From Salinimonas marina (GTDB lineage Bacteria > Pseudomonadota > Gammaproteobacteria > Enterobacterales > Alteromonadaceae), in the NCBI RefSeq assembly GCF_015644725.1, contig NZ_CP064795.1, positions 1,672,501-1,736,500 on the forward strand: a stretch of 64,000 nucleotides of DNA, read 5' to 3'. How positions within the stretch are numbered: the first letter of the stretch is position 1; each line of letters opens with the position of its first letter. Positions 27,297 to 34,925 of the stretch are shown piece by piece. The notes beneath the pieces were generated by a model, which searched no databases, was not told the DNA's origin, and saw only the letters and a list, made by a program, of their open reading frames with translations. The translations under genes were made by a program, and so were the position numbers.

Positions 27297-29647
27297 ACTG
27301 CCACCTTTAAAATACGTTTATAGGAAAGTTTTTTGAATGTTATGGACGCGCTGGGGTAAAGCCGCACACCGGCCGACTGGCTTTCGTGTGCAGTAACGTC
27401 AAACCGATCCTTTCTAACCTGTAAGTTCCAACTCAGTCCCTTGTAACCCCACCCTGCAATGGTTTTTACATCACCGGTTATGGCTGTAGGGTGAATATCC
27501 ACGCGATAAGACTTACCTTCTTCCAACACCGGCTTGTAAACGTCATACGTAGTGGTAGGGTTAGTGTTCGTGGCGGTCAGTTCACCATCTGCGTAGGACA
27601 CTGAGGTAGATGCGCTTGTCAACCAGCCACTGGTATCACTCAATGACGGGAACACTTCTGGTCCTGTCCAGTCGATGTTGTTAAGTGTTTCAAACAATTC
27701 GGCGTCGTCGGCGGTGAAGTTCATCAGCTCACCGAAAAGCGCACCATTATTTATCGGCGTGATTTTTAGATTTTCTAAGATCATCGTTTCGTAGGCATCG
27801 GGGCAACGGAAGTACAGGGCTGAAACTGCCTGGTTCACGTATATCACGTGTCTGCCTTGCTTATATCGAGGGTCGTTGAACTGAGTAATAAGTGAATTGT
27901 CGGCGTCATAGATGTTTATTTCAAAACCGGCCGTTTCGGTGTGTACCACATCAAACTCTATTTTCCAGCAGTTGTACTGTGCTGGTAAATTGCTAATCTT
28001 ATAACCTTTGTACGCCCCCGCCGTGGTCTTAAATTGTAGATGAGATTTGACCGCTTGACCTACACTGTCCACAAACACACCAGATGTTAAATCAACCGAG
28101 TCACCGGCTGTCGGCATCACCGTGTTGTTAGTAAACGCCACCCCAGCAGGCATTGGCCCGTTATCCAGCGGCATATCCAGTATCAACTGGTTCTGATGTA
28201 TCACTTTCAGGTTGGCAAAAATACCTTTTAAAAACGGTACACCGGTAGACCCGCCATACTGTGCACCAATCGCGTTAAACGTAGGTGTGACATATACGGT
28301 GGTGGTGGCAACCACATTACCATCAACGGTCAGTGTCGTCAGGTTGCCGACGCGCTTCAAAACAAAGTGGTGCATATCGTTACTGGTTGTTAACCCCGTA
28401 GCCTCGCCATTGAAACCAAAGCCGTACAGCAGTCGATCTGTTGCGGTATTCAATAACAGCCGGTCATAGCCCAAAGCACTGGCGGTGTCGGCCAGTAAAT
28501 AGCCGCCGCCATCAAGAATCTGACTGTCAAACGAGATTTCATAGTCACCGGTCAGCGTGATAGGTTGGCTCAACTGAATATACGTTTGTGCCACATTATC
28601 GAAGTACAAAAAGTGGCGTTTTACCGGCGTGTCGATATTTTCATAGACACTGACATCTACATCGCCTTCATAACCTGCCGAGTTGGTATACAGATTAAAG
28701 TACGTCATGTCCATTTTTGACTTTAGGATGCTAGTATTACCGTGCTGTAAATACGATCTGGTGTGAATATCAAACGGGGCGTTCAGCACATACCACTCAT
28801 TGCTGAGGCTGTATTTAGCGGGTATTGGTTGTTTGGCTTCAGTTAGCCGATAATCGCCGGTATTGAACGGCGGTGGACTAAACGAATAAAACAGTGTACC
28901 CGGTGTAGGCTCACTGAGATTTTTCGTATGGTACGAATCCAACAGATGCGTCCACGCTAGATACTCGTCGCGATAGGTGAACAGTCGCGAGTCCGTAGGC
29001 GTGAAGTTTTGTGCAGTACCCTGGTTGGCGCCAACGCGGTTACTTACCGAATCGCCAGCGTTGTATTGCTTATCAATCGGCATATCCAGTACCAGATTGC
29101 CGGTGCGCTGAGTACCGCCTGTCCAGACTTTCACATCACGCAGGTAGCCGCGTACCCAGCCTGCCCCTAACGGACCACCTTTGATTTGGTGACCGCCGCG
29201 CCCGATATAACGAATATTGGTTTGTGTGAAATCCCGGTCAGTCGGGTCGTGTTTTGCGATGGTGTCATTAATGATCATTGTAGTGCCTGTGGCACTGTGG
29301 ATCACGTTGACTTTTACCCACTGATGCAGAGGGATAGGGTCATCACTACGTAAGTCAAAAGTGTTGTCTACCTTTGCGTTGTATAAGTAAAAGCTAATAC
29401 GGCCATCCGCACCCTGCAGGCGTAGACTGAAATCATCACCGCCTAAAAACGATGACCACACCCGGCTTTCGGTCTGCATGGTGTAAAATTCAATCTCAAA
29501 TTCGCTGGTTATGGGGATAGGTTGATCCAGCGTGATATGGGTATTACTCACATCGTCAAACTTTGTGAAGTATCGCCTGAGGATGCCAGTAATGCTGTTG
29601 AGCGCTGTCCTCAGCGCCGGCTGCAAGATTGGCGTTAATACGCTCAT
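27293..29647 (-). CDS. Large protein with repeated LamG/concanavalin-like domains, putative adhesin
   Basis: 784 residues. Two similar jelly-roll-like modules are visible: FDDVSNTHITLDQPIPIT...LDMPIDKQYNAG (about 30-200) and FDNVAQTYIQLSQPITLT...LDMPLDNGPMP (about 345-520). A third carbohydrate-binding-like module may follow. Such domains bind sugars, so this is likely a receptor-binding or head-decorating protein. It is odd that a virion-type gene lies on the minus strand inside the early block, away from the late genes. Confidence 0.75.
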   Translation of the reverse strand: MSVLTPILQPALRTALNSITGILRRYFTKFDDVSNTHITLDQPIPITSEFEIEFYTMQTESRVWSSFLGGDDFSLRLQGADGRISFYLYNAKVDNTFDLRSDDPIPLHQWVKVNVIHSATGTTMIINDTIAKHDPTDRDFTQTNIRYIGRGGHQIKGGPLGAGWVRGYLRDVKVWTGGTQRTGNLVLDMPIDKQYNAGDSVSNRVGANQGTAQNFTPTDSRLFTYRDEYLAWTHLLDSYHTKNLSEPTPGTLFYSFSPPPFNTGDYRLTEAKQPIPAKYSLSNEWYVLNAPFDIHTRSYLQHGNTSILKSKMDMTYFNLYTNSAGYEGDVDVSVYENIDTPVKRHFLYFDNVAQTYIQLSQPITLTGDYEISFDSQILDGGGYLLADTASALGYDRLLLNTATDRLLYGFGFNGEATGLTTSNDMHHFVLKRVGNLTTLTVDGNVVATTTVYVTPTFNAIGAQYGGSTGVPFLKGIFANLKVIHQNQLILDMPLDNGPMPAGVAFTNNTVMPTAGDSVDLTSGVFVDSVGQAVKSHLQFKTTAGAYKGYKISNLPAQYNCWKIEFDVVHTETAGFEINIYDADNSLITQFNDPRYKQGRHVIYVNQAVSALYFRCPDAYETMILENLKITPINNGALFGELMNFTADDAELFETLNNIDWTGPEVFPSLSDTSGWLTSASTSVSYADGELTATNTNPTTTYDVYKPVLEEGKSYRVDIHPTAITGDVKTIAGWGYKGLSWNLQVRKDRFDVTAHESQSAGVRLYPSASITFKKLSYKRILKVAV

Positions 29648-29877
29648 GCTGAAATTTCCACGGTTGCTGAGCCTGTCTTGGTGATTCGAATTTTGGCACC
29701 GGCAGGGATATACACGGTTTGTATTACTTCGGTTAACTCACCCAGCGGAGCCCAGTTTTGTGATTTGCGGTGCTGCATTTCCAGACTGGCGGTGCCGCCA
29801 TTTAAGAAGGTTGAAATGACATAGTGACCTCCAAAAAGTGCCGCGGATTGTTGGTCTGTGTTTAAAGTATAGGTCAC
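29644..29877 (-). CDS. Small beta-rich protein of adhesin cassette (77 aa)
   Basis: Starts at GTG 29877 with GAGGA eight bases upstream and overlaps the adhesin start by ATGA. The beta-rich sequence (GGTASLEMQHRKSQNWAPL) resembles small virion fibre or stabilising proteins encoded before head fibres. First gene of a three-gene cassette with its own terminator. Confidence 0.6.
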   Translation of the reverse strand: MTYTLNTDQQSAALFGGHYVISTFLNGGTASLEMQHRKSQNWAPLGELTEVIQTVYIPAGAKIRITKTGSATVEISA

Positions 29878-30092
29878 GGTAATAATCCTCGTAAGTGATT
29901 AGATAGGATCTAAGGGATATAGGAAGGACTGCGTGGCCCGGAGGCCAAAGCAGTTCCTAAAGATTCTACCAGGTGACTTAATCAACTAGTACAGCAAACA
30001 GACCAGTGAATGTTTACGATAGTGTATTGGTGCTAATTACTCATTAACGCCTATAGAACTCCCGGTGGTTACGGAAAGGCAGTTAAACTATT
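29878..30092. other. Intergenic, long hairpin at 29921-29961
   Basis: About 215 bases without a gene. It contains a stem with inner part TGGCC-CGGA-GGCCA (29934-29947) and outer CTGC/GCAG pairing, 60 bases before the adhesin cassette start. It may be a promoter hairpin or an RNA element. Confidence 0.35.
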
Positions 30093-30206
30093 TCACGCTT
30101 TCTCCCGCAAGAACATATAGTCCTTGTTTTCTTCAACCAGGCCATGAATGTATTCCTGCACGTTCTCAGGACAGGAATGAATATCGGCATCACTTGGTTC
30201 AACCAT
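30093..30206 (-). CDS. Small phage ORF (37 aa)
   Basis: MVEPSDADIHSCPENVQEYI, then GLVEENKDYMFLREKA. Acidic, helical and of natural composition. Lies directly after the broken gene 30214-30379. Function unknown; too short for certainty. Confidence 0.4.
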   Translation of the reverse strand: MVEPSDADIHSCPENVQEYIHGLVEENKDYMFLREKA

Positions 30207-30213
30207 TACTAGC

Positions 30214-30379
30214 CTACATAATTTCTAGTCGCACCCGCTCTGCGTGGGGCTGTAGTTTGGTGATAAAATCAATGGCATCGACCAGGTTCGGACGGCAACG
30301 CGTCTAGCTCCGCTTGTAGGGCTTTCAGCTTGGCTTGCTGGTCATTAATCTGCGCTTGCAGTTGAGCACGTTTATTCAC
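30214..30379 (-). pseudogene. Small coiled-coil gene broken by a frameshift
   Basis: GTG 30379 overlaps the stop of the upstream gene and opens VNKRAQLQAQINDQQAKLKA, a coiled-coil start, which stops at 30269. A tail in the +1 frame (PNLVDAIDFITKLQPHAERV) ends at 30214 and resembles the tail of the broken gene at 26020. Probably one original gene. Confidence 0.45.
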
Positions 30380-30795
30380 TTCTCAAGCTCCTTGCGTAGT
30401 TGTTCGATTTCTTCCCAAAGGATATCTCGGGACTCTTGCTGCCGAAGCACTGGACCACTGACAGGACATGTTCGGTTAAGTACATTGTAAAGCCCTTTAA
30501 TCTGCTGCTCGATGTTGTGCTTTCTTACAACTTCGTAGCTTGGCTTCATATTTAACAGCGGTGCTATATCTCTAAAACCAGCCAGCTCAGGCCAACTTTC
30601 AAACGCCTCTCTTACTCGACGTTTAAGACCGTCGAGTAAAATGTATGCGCCTTTTAGTTCATCCCGCTCAGCCTCCACTCGCTCGATTTCGAGCATGAGA
30701 TTGAGCGCGGTGCTTCTACATAACTTGTTGCGCTGCTCCAGTTCCTGGCGCGCAAGGTGAATCAACAGATCAGAGTTATCCTGAGCCATAAACAA
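30376..30795 (-). CDS. Hypothetical coiled-coil phage protein (139 aa)
   Basis: Almost wholly helical: N-terminal LLIHLARQELEQRNKL, a middle coiled coil and C-terminal EEIEQLRKELEK. No enzyme motif. Overlaps the next small gene by GTGA. Confidence 0.6.
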   Translation of the reverse strand: MFMAQDNSDLLIHLARQELEQRNKLCRSTALNLMLEIERVEAERDELKGAYILLDGLKRRVREAFESWPELAGFRDIAPLLNMKPSYEVVRKHNIEQQIKGLYNVLNRTCPVSGPVLRQQESRDILWEEIEQLRKELEK

Positions 30796-30989
30796 AGCCT
30801 TATAAAATAGGGTGACGATAGGTGAGATATCAGCTCACTCCCGACTACGGGCGATCCAAAAGGAGGTGCTTATCGAGACTAGCTACATTCGGCCTTTCTA
30901 TCGTCGTTGAAAAAAGGTGAGAACCAGCGCCCGGCGATACAGGAGCGGAGACAACTGTATCTATGGCTTAATGCTGGATCTCAAAATTG

Positions 30990-31175
30990 GCACCCTGGGG
31001 TAGAGTCGAACTACCAGTCTATTACTATCAACACAGTTCACCGAGGACACGCATCACTCGTTACCTGTGGTCGTCATAACATACCTACTCCCATCCCTTG
31101 TAAGTTCGTTGGGCGTTACCACCGCTTGATGCGTGTGGGTCAAGCAGCAACTTACAAATAGGTGAGTACCGGGGT
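30990..31175 (-). ncRNA. Candidate structured RNA with tRNA-like 3' end (about 186 nt)
   Basis: On the minus strand the 3' end has a T-arm GGTAG-TTCGACT-CTACC, an acceptor strand CCAGGGT, G and CCA. The 5' end ACCCCGG pairs with that acceptor at 6 of 7 positions. Inside, TTGTAAGTT (31149-31157) pairs with AACTTACAA (31098-31106), enclosing GCTTGA/TCAAGC and a GGTG-GTAA-CGCC hairpin. The loop region TGATGCGTGT (31128-31137, plus strand) is complementary over 10 bases to ACACGCATCA (31047-31056), a possible pseudoknot. No D-arm and no tmRNA tag frame were found. Confidence 0.4.
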
Positions 31176-31188
31176 ATTAAAAAGGGTG

Positions 31189-31265
31189 GGCTGCACTGGG
31201 AATTGAACCCATGATGCTCCTACTGGTATTCCTCTATCTATGAGAGGGCAGTCATCGGTGCAACC
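31189..31265 (-). ncRNA. tRNA-like element lacking a D-arm (77 nt)
   Basis: Acceptor GGTTGCA pairs with TGCAGCC (one G-U) and a T-arm TGGG-TTCAATT-CCCA is clear. Between them nested pairings GATG/CATC, ACTG/CAGT and CCTCT/AGAGG form one long arm with a 7-nt loop CATAGAT; there is no D-arm and U33 is missing. The 3' end reads CACC, not CCA. It could be a decayed phage tRNA or a tRNA mimic. Confidence 0.4.
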
Positions 31266-31282
31266 GTTAAAAGCGGTGTGAA

Positions 31283-31576
31283 TTAGTAACCAAAGTCAGG
31301 ATATAGCTGGTCAAACCGCTTACGGGTCATCATTTTAGGTTTCTCGATGGGGCCGAGATCCTGGTCCTGCTCATTTGAATAGCTCATGTGAGGTACATCA
31401 GCGATGCATCGTCCGTTTTTTCGTTGGAAAGACCAACACCCATTGAGGACGAAAAACTCACCTCGCCAAATACATAGGAGCTCTGATTTTTCAAACCAAT
31501 ATACAATGTCGTCTTCACTTTGTTCGATGACTTCGTTAAGTTCTGGGTCATCCCAGTCAGAAAGTATTACGGTCAT
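31283..31576 (-). CDS. Hypothetical phage protein (97 aa)
   Basis: Acidic N-terminus (MTVILSDWDDPELNEVIEQS) and a tryptophan-rich centre (WFEKSELLCIWRGEFF). No family recognised. Overlaps the previous gene's stop by ATGA; part of a three-gene early operon. Confidence 0.6.
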   Translation of the reverse strand: MTVILSDWDDPELNEVIEQSEDDIVYWFEKSELLCIWRGEFFVLNGCWSFQRKNGRCIADVPHMSYSNEQDQDLGPIEKPKMMTRKRFDQLYPDFGY

Positions 31577-31773
31577 AGCGGCGCAGCCTTAATACACTCG
31601 ATGGCGTCTTGCACCAGGGAGCGTGCTGAATCCAGTTCAGGAGCAGCATCCTCGGGATAAACGATTGTACCGGCAATGTCCACCAGGCTTTCGCAGTGTT
31701 CCTGTTGAACCTGGACTTCATGGGCCAGTAGTTCTTCGGCCAGTGTCAGGAGCTTGATAATGGTATCGTTCAT
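31573..31773 (-). CDS. Hypothetical phage protein (66 aa)
   Basis: A short acidic helical protein (MNDTIIKLLTLAEELLAHEV). Good ribosome site GAGGAAATACC before ATG 31773. Function unknown. Confidence 0.6.
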   Translation of the reverse strand: MNDTIIKLLTLAEELLAHEVQVQQEHCESLVDIAGTIVYPEDAAPELDSARSLVQDAIECIKAAPL

Positions 31774-31782
31774 GGTATTTCC

Positions 31783-32130
31783 TCAACGATAAAGATTTGA
31801 GTATTTCTGCAAATCTGATCGCAGTAAGTTAAGCGCACCATCCAACTTATCGGGCTTAAACTCATTGTCTTCTTCATGTGTAAATCCCCAAGTAGGAAAG
31901 TAAGTAAGAATTCGTCTTTCCAAGGGTGTGGCATCACTTCGGAAACCCCAGAAACGTAGTTCCAGCGTACTGAGCCTATGGACTATGAATATTCGTCCAC
32001 TCTTATCTTGGTACACATGGCAACCAGTGTAAGCAACTTCCCATACACCTGCTCTAATGGATTGACGAATAACAGTAGGGTTGCCTAATACCTCTTTTAC
32101 GGTATCTATAAATAACTTATGGTGGTCCAT
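31783..32130 (-). CDS. Hypothetical phage protein (115 aa)
   Basis: Starts MDHHKLFIDTVKEVLG after AAGGAAACACC. Mixed alpha/beta, several aromatic residues, no recognised domain. First gene of the operon 32130-31283. Confidence 0.6.
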   Translation of the reverse strand: MDHHKLFIDTVKEVLGNPTVIRQSIRAGVWEVAYTGCHVYQDKSGRIFIVHRLSTLELRFWGFRSDATPLERRILTYFPTWGFTHEEDNEFKPDKLDGALNLLRSDLQKYSNLYR

Positions 32131-32319
32131 GGTGTTTCCTTAATGAGTAAAGCGTTGTACCGGCTTCGCTGTCATTGCTCGTATCAGCAACCCTTGTGTA
32201 GTTTCCAGCCATTCGCGGATCATGGCACACCTACATTTCCCCTTTTCCATCCGGCAGCCCGTACACATCATTCCGCTGGTGTACTCGTCGGGTAAGGCTT
32301 ACAACGCTTTGGTGAAGGT

Positions 32320-32405
32320 GGCTGGCGGTGGGACTCGAACCCACAGTTCTACCTCTTATCCTGGCGCCTGCCAGCCGATCATGCCGGGACGGACTCGAAC
32401 CGCCT
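32320..32405 (-). ncRNA. Two tRNA-like remnants
   Basis: First (32320-32376): acceptor GGCTGGC/GCCAGCC with T-arm GTGGG-TTCGAGT-CCCAC but only 25 bases where D- and anticodon arms should be. Second (T-arm at 32388-32404): GGCGG-TTCGAGT-CCGTC preceded by GGTTGGTACACGG, which is D-arm-like, and again no anticodon arm. They look like tRNA genes with internal deletions, or short tRNA mimics. Confidence 0.35.
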
Positions 32406-32600
32406 TAGTACACCGTGTACCAACCACCTTCCCAAAACTCCCTCCTTTGGTAAACATGGCGAGGGCAACCACGGTCTTTTCGATAACAGGGGAGACACAC
32501 CCCCTGGGTATAGTAAGCAGTTAAGCTATTTGTGCCAGGTACACATCATCGTTTGCGATTATGTTTAGAATAAACAGCCACATTCGACGACGAAAACTAC

Positions 32601-32705
32601 CTGTTTAGTGCTGAGGCACTTTGGTGTATGTGTCCGGTTGCTGTCGGACAAACAGTACAGAAAATTAATGGATAGTGATTTTCAGACACATACCCAAAGT
32701 ACCCA
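32601..32705. other. Strongly self-complementary segment
   Basis: ACTTTGGTGTATGTGTC (32618-32634) pairs with GACACATACCCAAAGT (32685-32700) over 16 bases with one bulge. Inside or overlapping are TGTCCG-GTTGCTGT-CGGACA (32631-32650) and GTGC-TGAG-GCAC (32609-32620). This could be a structured RNA, a recombination or a replication element. Confidence 0.45.
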
Positions 32706-32996
32706 AGATAAAAACATCGGCAGACCGTACACCCTCTTTCGATATACAGCCCCCAATGACTCATTAGTAGCATTCCTCAGTGTCCTGGTTCACTGGCTGA
32801 GGTTTTGCCAGATTAATACCCGATACCGCTTCACCTGCTACAGCCACTACCTTTTGTGGCCTCGCAATCAGACGGTACTTCATTCACTTATCCAGGCTAC
32901 GCATTGGATTACGGTGCAATAGGTTTTCACCTGCATCGCTACGCTTGCCGTCGTAAGTGGGGCATATGCTACGCTCCGCGACTCAGTAAAATACCG

Positions 32997-33797
32997 TTAC
33001 CCTAGTTCAAGCGCTGTGTTGAATAACGGTTTTTCTTGTTTGGGTTGGTTGGTACCACCGCAGATAAAGTAGCGGTGAAGCAGGGTACTGATAGCACGGA
33101 AACCAAGAGTGTTATTGGCATAAGCCTCGGTCATTTGTTCAGTGACCTTGGCTTCAACATCTTGACGTTTTACTTTAGGAAAAAGCGCCAAGTACATTCT
33201 CATCAGTTCGGACTTACGCATTGCTTTTAGTAGAGATTCCAAAGGCACCTTGTCGGTATTGAATACCAAGCCAACGCGACCAAGAAACTCCGTTTTCATT
33301 CCTAGTTCACGTAGTCTGTCCAGGTCAATACCTTCCTCGCCATTGAAGGCACCGGCAAAGATAAATAATACGTGGTTAATAGGAATATTTACGTATTTTG
33401 CGTAAGGCCCGTACACAGCAGCGGTTTCGCTCTCAAGTACCTTTAAAAACTCATTCTGTACGCCGTTGGTAGTTTCATGCGCTAGATCTGAGTTTTGGTT
33501 TCCTGAAATAAACAGTTTGTCAAACTCATCAACAAAGCACACTGTTGGTTTATCTGCCGGCATGTCACCCAACGGTGCCAATGCCTTAGATAGACTGTTA
33601 CCAGAAGTACCTTCTTTAGTAAGCTGAGCGGCGTTAATTTCTAGATGATTCAGTTGCAAGTCTTCACATAGCTTAGCCACGGTGTACGTTTTGCCTGAGC
33701 CTGATGGCCCGGTTAAGATGAAATGGGGCCGAATGTTACCCTCACTTCCTTTAAATACTTCAAATACCTTTTTCAGCTCTTTTTCGTGCTTGAACAT
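32997..33797 (-). CDS. AAA+ ATPase (ClpX/FtsH-like ATPase core)
   Basis: 266 residues. Walker A TGPSGSGKTYTV near residue 30, Walker B TVCFVDEFDKLF, then an arginine-finger region (DRLRELGMKTEFLGRVGLVF). It resembles the ClpX ATPase core but lacks the zinc domain and the IGF loop. It may remodel phage or host complexes. A GGGCT-ATA-GGCCC hairpin (33828-33840) lies 37 bases before ATG 33797. Confidence 0.8.
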   Translation of the reverse strand: MFKHEKELKKVFEVFKGSEGNIRPHFILTGPSGSGKTYTVAKLCEDLQLNHLEINAAQLTKEGTSGNSLSKALAPLGDMPADKPTVCFVDEFDKLFISGNQNSDLAHETTNGVQNEFLKVLESETAAVYGPYAKYVNIPINHVLFIFAGAFNGEEGIDLDRLRELGMKTEFLGRVGLVFNTDKVPLESLLKAMRKSELMRMYLALFPKVKRQDVEAKVTEQMTEAYANNTLGFRAISTLLHRYFICGGTNQPKQEKPLFNTALELG

Positions 33798-33850
33798 AGC
33801 ATTTCCTTATCATTATCTTCTTAAACAGGGCTATAGGCCCCGCGACTCAG

Positions 33851-34288
33851 TTACAGGCGCAATTCGGAATCTAGTATTCCTGATGCACCACGACTGGTTT
33901 CGTCCAGTCGTTCTACTTCAACCAGTGGTAAGTGGCTAAAGGTCTGTTTGATAATTAGCTGGGCGATCTTATCGCCTTTACGAAACTCAACTGCATCCTG
34001 TCCGTGATTGATAATCACCACATGGACTTCACCGGTATGCGTACTGTCTACAACCCGGGCCATTACATCAATGCCGTATTTATCCGCCAATTTTGCACGG
34101 GGTTCCATCTGGCCATAGAAGCCATCGGGAATACCAAAGGCTAAGCCAGTGGGTAAGCTGGCACGTTGACCCGGATTTAGTGTCACAGACACCATGGTTT
34201 GCACATCCAAGCCTGCATCGCCGGCATGGGCCAGGGTAGGTAAGGGTGCAAAGGGGTTAATCGTCTTCACTTTGATCGAGGGATACAT
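33851..34288 (-). CDS. Trimeric dUTPase family protein with altered motifs
   Basis: 145 residues from ATG 34288 (MYPSIKVKTINPF). Motif 1 AGDAGLDV, motif 2 EPRAKLA (usually PRSG), motif 3 RVVDSTHTGEVHV (usually a D-x-Y/R-G-E type with tyrosine), motif 4 KGDKIAQLI, motif 5 DETSRGASGI (usually RGxxGFGSTG). The fold is clear but the uracil-pocket tyrosine and the phenylalanine of motif 5 look replaced, so activity or specificity may differ. A second, unrelated dUTPase is encoded at 13.6 kb. Confidence 0.82.
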   Translation of the reverse strand: MYPSIKVKTINPFAPLPTLAHAGDAGLDVQTMVSVTLNPGQRASLPTGLAFGIPDGFYGQMEPRAKLADKYGIDVMARVVDSTHTGEVHVVIINHGQDAVEFRKGDKIAQLIIKQTFSHLPLVEVERLDETSRGASGILDSELRL

Positions 34289-34472
34289 CACAATTCTCTT
34301 GAGACTCATTACAAGTGGGGTTTATACAAAATAGGGTATGCCCATCACCTTCAAGCTCCTCTCCACAATCGCCACATAGAGGAATAGTAGGCTTGTAGAA
34401 TGGACTGTCTGGGTGACAGGCATATTGGTCGATATCGTCCGGGAAGTTCACAGCAATTCCACCCAATGCCAT
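34257..34472 (-). CDS. Small zinc-ribbon protein (71 aa)
   Basis: CGDCGEELEGDGHTLFCINPTC forms a CxxC-CxxxxC zinc ribbon; the ends are acidic. Overlaps the start of the dUTPase-like gene. Zinc ribbons of this size often bind nucleic acid or polymerases. Confidence 0.6.
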   Translation of the reverse strand: MALGGIAVNFPDDIDQYACHPDSPFYKPTIPLCGDCGEELEGDGHTLFCINPTCNESQENCDVSLDQSEDD

Positions 34473-34531
34473 GCGGCAAATAAAGTGATAATGGGTACAA
34501 CCCGAACAACTAAATATTTGATTTCACGCAT
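34448..34531 (-). CDS. Very small membrane protein (27 aa)
   Basis: MREIKYLVVRVVPIITLFAA followed by WHWVELL: one transmembrane helix. GGAG lies seven bases before ATG 34531, and a hairpin promoter candidate lies 44 bases upstream. Its stop overlaps the zinc-ribbon start. Confidence 0.4.
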   Translation of the reverse strand: MREIKYLVVRVVPIITLFAAWHWVELL

Positions 34532-34567
34532 AGTGACTCCTGCTAACAGATTTGTCAGACCGCAGGA

Positions 34568-34582
34568 GCAGGCAGAGCCTGC
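34568..34582 (-). promoter_or_regulatory. N4-type hairpin promoter candidate (GCAGGC-AGA-GCCTGC)
   Basis: A 6-bp stem with a 3-nt purine loop on the plus (template) strand, centred 44 bases before the 27-aa gene and the zinc-ribbon/dUTPase transcript. Confidence 0.45.
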
Positions 34583-34587
34583 CTTTC

Positions 34588-34791
34588 TCACTCGTTCGCG
34601 TGTTGCTTTACTGTCTCAATGAGTGTGTTGTGGTAGCGATCAAGTGCGGCATCCACATGGTGTTTAGGACTGTCTGGTAACGCGGTATACGCATCTTCAC
34701 GGGCTTCATCCAGTGAGTCTGCTGAGGCAAATATCTTAATTCTGAGTTTTTCAAGCCACTCTTTGGTTGTAAATAGGTGCGTCTTTTTCAT
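34588..34791 (-). CDS. Hypothetical phage protein (67 aa)
   Basis: A helical protein, MKKTHLFTTKEWLEKLRIKI then DSLDEAREDAYTAL. No domain recognised. Lies alone between the RNA polymerase terminator and the next hairpin. Confidence 0.6.
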   Translation of the reverse strand: MKKTHLFTTKEWLEKLRIKIFASADSLDEAREDAYTALPDSPKHHVDAALDRYHNTLIETVKQHANE

Positions 34792-34853
34792 ATCGTCTTC
34801 ACATAGTCGTTTCTCCGATATTTGGGAAGTTTAGTATATCGGTATGGGCAGGA

Positions 34854-34869
34854 CTGTGCGGATGCACAG
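34854..34869 (-). promoter_or_regulatory. Hairpin promoter candidate (CTGTGC-GGAT-GCACAG)
   Basis: A 6-bp stem with a 4-nt loop containing GGA, 70 bases before ATG 34791 and right after the RNA polymerase terminator. It resembles the 3-nt-loop set but is one base larger. Confidence 0.3.
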
Positions 34870-34887
34870 CTCTTTAGTAAATCCAGT

Positions 34888-34920
34888 AAAAAAATAACCC
34901 CAAGGCGTGAGCCAAGGGGA
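34888..34920 (-). terminator. Terminator after RNA polymerase subunit 2
   Basis: On the minus strand CCCC-TT-GGC-TCAC-GCC-TT-GGGG followed by TTATTTTTTT. It lies immediately after the RNAP2 stop. Confidence 0.85.
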
Positions 34921-34925
34921 TGATT

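Larger units (their letters stand above)
32224..32996. other. Gene-free stretch with tRNA-like and stem-loop elements
   Basis: About 770 bases in which no convincing protein gene is seen on either strand. It holds two T-arm-like elements (32320-32405) and a strongly paired segment (32601-32700). A 27-codon minus-strand frame (32140-32223) at its edge is not called. The region may encode RNAs. Confidence 0.5.

Noticed and set aside
30907..31161. Plus-strand 84-codon frame
   Set aside because: Lies opposite the structured RNA candidate and ends inside it; no ribosome site.
30990..31265. tmRNA
   Set aside because: No tag reading frame ending in ALAA-type residues and no matching 5' tRNA half with D-loop; only the T-arm/acceptor part fits.
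32222..32922. Plus-strand frames of 100 and 104 codons in the gene-free region
   Set aside because: They translate the tRNA-like elements and stem-loops, have no ribosome sites and have poor composition.
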